A DNA stretch of 6,568 nt from an uncultured Clostridia bacterium (GTDB lineage Bacteria; Bacillota; Clostridia; Oscillospirales; Ruminococcaceae). Of this stretch, positions 4,870 through 6,568 are shown piece by piece. Both the position numbers and the translations under genes were made by a program. Location of the stretch: the NCBI GenBank assembly GCA_947584825.1, contig CANPWR010000073.1, forward strand, positions 1 to 6,568, written 5' to 3'. The notes beneath the pieces were generated by a model. It was not told the origin of the DNA. It saw only the letters and a list, made by a program, of their open reading frames with translations, and searched no databases. Within the stretch, counting starts at the first letter, position 1, and each line of letters opens with the position of its first letter.

Positions 4870-5757
4870 TCATAACACCATAACACCCGAATTATGAATG
4901 TGAAATTCGTGTACTGTCCAGTTGCTCAGTCCTGCGGTATTAAGTGAAAATTCAACCTTTCCGCAGAAATAATCGTTATTGTCGTCTACTATAGCCATAA
5001 CGGCAGGACCTGCTCCGCTAATGTAGACACCGTACGCTCCGTGATTATAGGCTATATCAAACACTTCCCTACATCGGGGAATAAGCTCCATTCTGTAAGG
5101 TTGATGAAGTTTGTCGTGAACCGCTGTGCGGAGGTTTTCAAACTTTCCTGTAAGCAGAGAAGCGGAAAACAGTGCCGCACGGGAGAGATTATAAACTGCG
5201 TCCTTGTGGGAAATCTCTTTCGGGATACAGGCTCTTGCCTTGTCAGTTTTAAGCTCAAAGTCTGGGATAATTGCGACAAATTTAAGCTTAGTATAAACCT
5301 CTTGCTTTACCCAGTGAACTTTCTTTCCGTCAAAAACTGCGGTGACAATACCGCCCAAAAGAGCAGGTGCGGTATTATCTGGGTGCCCCTCGATCTGAGC
5401 GGCAATATCAACTAAATCATCGGTGGAAAGGGGATTGTTCAAGAGCGTATTTGCCCCTACAAGACCTGCAACTATACAAGCCGACGACGAGCCTAAACCT
5501 CTTGCCATAGGAATGTTATTTGTCTGTTCAAGTTTTAAGCCTTTAAGGACCTTTCCGCAGACCTTGAACAAATCACTTGCCGACTTATAAATAAGGTTCG
5601 TTTTATCTGTTGGAATACTGACTCCGTCAAGCGATTTTATATCTATAGAGTCACATTCCTCCATATTGACCTCATTGTAAAAGTCAAGTGCAAGACCTAG
5701 TGAATCATAACCTGCACCAAGATTAGCACTTGTTGCGGGAATTTTTATTTTTATCAT
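4870..5757 (-). CDS. thrB: Homoserine kinase
   Basis: Cytoplasmic GHMP-family kinase that phosphorylates L-homoserine with ATP to O-phospho-L-homoserine, the penultimate step of threonine synthesis. The three family motifs are present: PATSANLGAGYDSLGLAL (7-24), the ATP loop PMARGLGSSSA (83-93), and the C-terminal YISGAGPAV (245-253). EGHPDN (123-128), part of the substrate and magnesium site, is also intact. Length of 295 residues is normal. The ATG has AAGGA (5765-5769) 7 nt upstream. It lies 19 nt downstream of hom on the same strand, so the two are very likely co-transcribed; threonine synthase (thrC) is not next to it, since the gene ends at a terminator facing rfbB. No attenuator or T-box is visible because the operon start lies outside the window. 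Confidence 0.95.
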   Translation of the reverse strand: MIKIKIPATSANLGAGYDSLGLALDFYNEVNMEECDSIDIKSLDGVSIPTDKTNLIYKSASDLFKVCGKVLKGLKLEQTNNIPMARGLGSSSACIVAGLVGANTLLNNPLSTDDLVDIAAQIEGHPDNTAPALLGGIVTAVFDGKKVHWVKQEVYTKLKFVAIIPDFELKTDKARACIPKEISHKDAVYNLSRAALFSASLLTGKFENLRTAVHDKLHQPYRMELIPRCREVFDIAYNHGAYGVYISGAGPAVMAIVDDNNDYFCGKVEFSLNTAGLSNWTVHEFHIHNSGVMVL

Positions 5758-5776
5758 ATTATTTTCCTTAATATAA

Positions 5777-6568
5777 TCAATATAATCTTATTTTGCTCAG
5801 TATTTTTGCTGAGTGAGAAAGAATCGTAAGCTCAGTGTCTATGTCCTTCTCAACCATAGTCTGCGTAATAAATGCAAGCTCGTTATCTGGGCGGTTCTCA
5901 CGTTCAATGAAAATAACTTTTCCGAATACAGTTGAAAGCGAACGCTTAAAGTTATCAGCGTCGTCACACTCTATACGTATATACATAGCGGTTTTAGATT
6001 CTTTATAAGAAGTCATAAAGCTATTATCACCCTTTGACTCGTCCCATGAAAGAGCCAGCACTCGCTGCTGATGCTTAAGTGCGTCAATTATATCTCCCAC
6101 AACTGCCGAAGCAGTAGGCAGCTTTCCTGCACCCTGACCGTAGAACACTACGTCTCCTACACCATTTCCCGTAACACAGATAGCATTGTATACACCGTCA
6201 ACATTTGATAGAAGATTGCTCTTAGGAACAAGCATAGGACAAACTATAGCCACAAGCTTTCCTTCGTCATTCGGCTTTACCGAACCGATAAGCTTTATTG
6301 AATATCCTGCATTTGATGCGTATTCAACATCGACCAAAGATACATTCTTTATGCCTGAGCAGTGAACATCTTCAGGGTAAATGTGCTTTCCGTATGCAAG
6401 CGAACCCAGTATACAAATTTTTCGGCAAGCGTCGTGACCTTCTATATCAGCGGTAGGGTCGGCTTCTGCGTAGCCGTTTTCCTGAGCAAGCTTGAGCGCA
6501 TCGTCAAAGCTCATTTGCTCCTTTATCATCTTTGTAAGAATAAAGTTAGTCGTTCCGTTTAGTATACC
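5777..6568 (-). CDS. hom: Homoserine dehydrogenase, C-terminal part (runs off the right edge)
   Basis: Catalyses NAD(P)H-dependent reduction of L-aspartate semialdehyde to L-homoserine, the branch point to threonine and methionine. The visible 263 residues begin inside the protein with GILNGTTNFILTKM, the conserved start of the catalytic domain; the N-terminal NAD(P)-binding Rossmann domain lies beyond 6568. The active-site stretch GYAEADPTADIEGHDACRK carries E, D, D and K at the same spacing (6, 5, 4) as yeast E208, D214, D219 and K223. FYGQGAGKLPTASAVVGDI is also conserved. The last ~75 residues (from about SKTAMYIRIECDD) form an ACT domain, normally the threonine feedback site, so regulation by threonine is likely but not shown. 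An internal ATG at 6529 is not the true start, since homology continues upstream without a break. thrB follows after 19 nt. Confidence 0.95.
   Translation of the reverse strand, partial: GILNGTTNFILTKMIKEQMSFDDALKLAQENGYAEADPTADIEGHDACRKICILGSLAYGKHIYPEDVHCSGIKNVSLVDVEYASNAGYSIKLIGSVKPNDEGKLVAIVCPMLVPKSNLLSNVDGVYNAICVTGNGVGDVVFYGQGAGKLPTASAVVGDIIDALKHQQRVLALSWDESKGDNSFMTSYKESKTAMYIRIECDDADNFKRSLSTVFGKVIFIERENRPDNELAFITQTMVEKDIDTELTILSHSAKILSKIRLY

Noticed and set aside
5041..5415. Plus-strand and second minus-strand frames within thrB
   Set aside because: Shadows of thrB, which carries all GHMP kinase motifs.
6362..6562. Plus-strand frame at the right edge
   Set aside because: Antisense to the conserved catalytic region of hom.
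1..6568. CRISPR array, tRNA or rRNA genes, toxin-antitoxin pair, defence system
   Set aside because: I saw no regularly spaced direct repeats apart from the coding repeats at 1342-1491, no cloverleaf or rRNA sequence, and no paired small genes of these kinds.

Overview
This AT-rich window looks like chromosomal DNA of a low-GC anaerobic Firmicute (class Clostridia, most like the gut Ruminococcus/Oscillospirales group). That is inferred from strong GGAGG ribosome binding sites, sigma-A promoters with extended -10 boxes, a secreted CAP-domain protein with a Thr/Lys-rich repeat linker, and a Clostridia-like GNAT acetyltransferase. No taxonomic marker gene is present.

Layout, left to right. (1) A small ACT-domain protein of the UPF0237 family on the minus strand. 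(2) About 0.5 kb of a dead, internally deleted IS3-family insertion sequence. Both terminal inverted repeats are still visible and the transposase is broken by frameshifts, a stop and a large deletion. (3) A 430-residue secreted protein on the minus strand: signal peptide, CAP/SCP domain, bacterial Ig-like domain, five decapeptide repeats and an FN3-like end. It is driven by a near-consensus promoter about 120 nt upstream. (4) An intergenic patch with an unrecognised 68-codon open frame lacking a start and a possible second scrap of the same IS. (5) A plus-strand GNAT acetyltransferase with its own extended -10 promoter and a GTG start. (6) About 410 bp of decayed DNA: a well-formed nested hairpin, an unexplained open stretch, and the frameshifted 3' end of an rfbA-like gene. 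(7) An intact rfbB (dTDP-glucose 4,6-dehydratase) on the plus strand. (8) A bidirectional intrinsic terminator. (9) The convergent minus-strand pair hom-thrB; hom runs off the right edge.

How the genes relate: hom and thrB make two successive steps of the aspartate-to-threonine pathway and are spaced as an operon (19 nt). rfbB acts in nucleotide-sugar synthesis (dTDP-glucose to dTDP-4-keto-6-deoxyglucose). The rfbA scrap 33 nt before it suggests it was once part of an rfb cluster that has been partly lost. The CAP protein, GNAT enzyme and IS relic look like unrelated single-gene or mobile insertions. I found no convincing new multi-gene system. The most unusual items are the nested hairpin at 3351-3398 with a crossing complementary arm, the rfbA remnant, the collapsed IS and the unrecognised open frame at 2583-2789.
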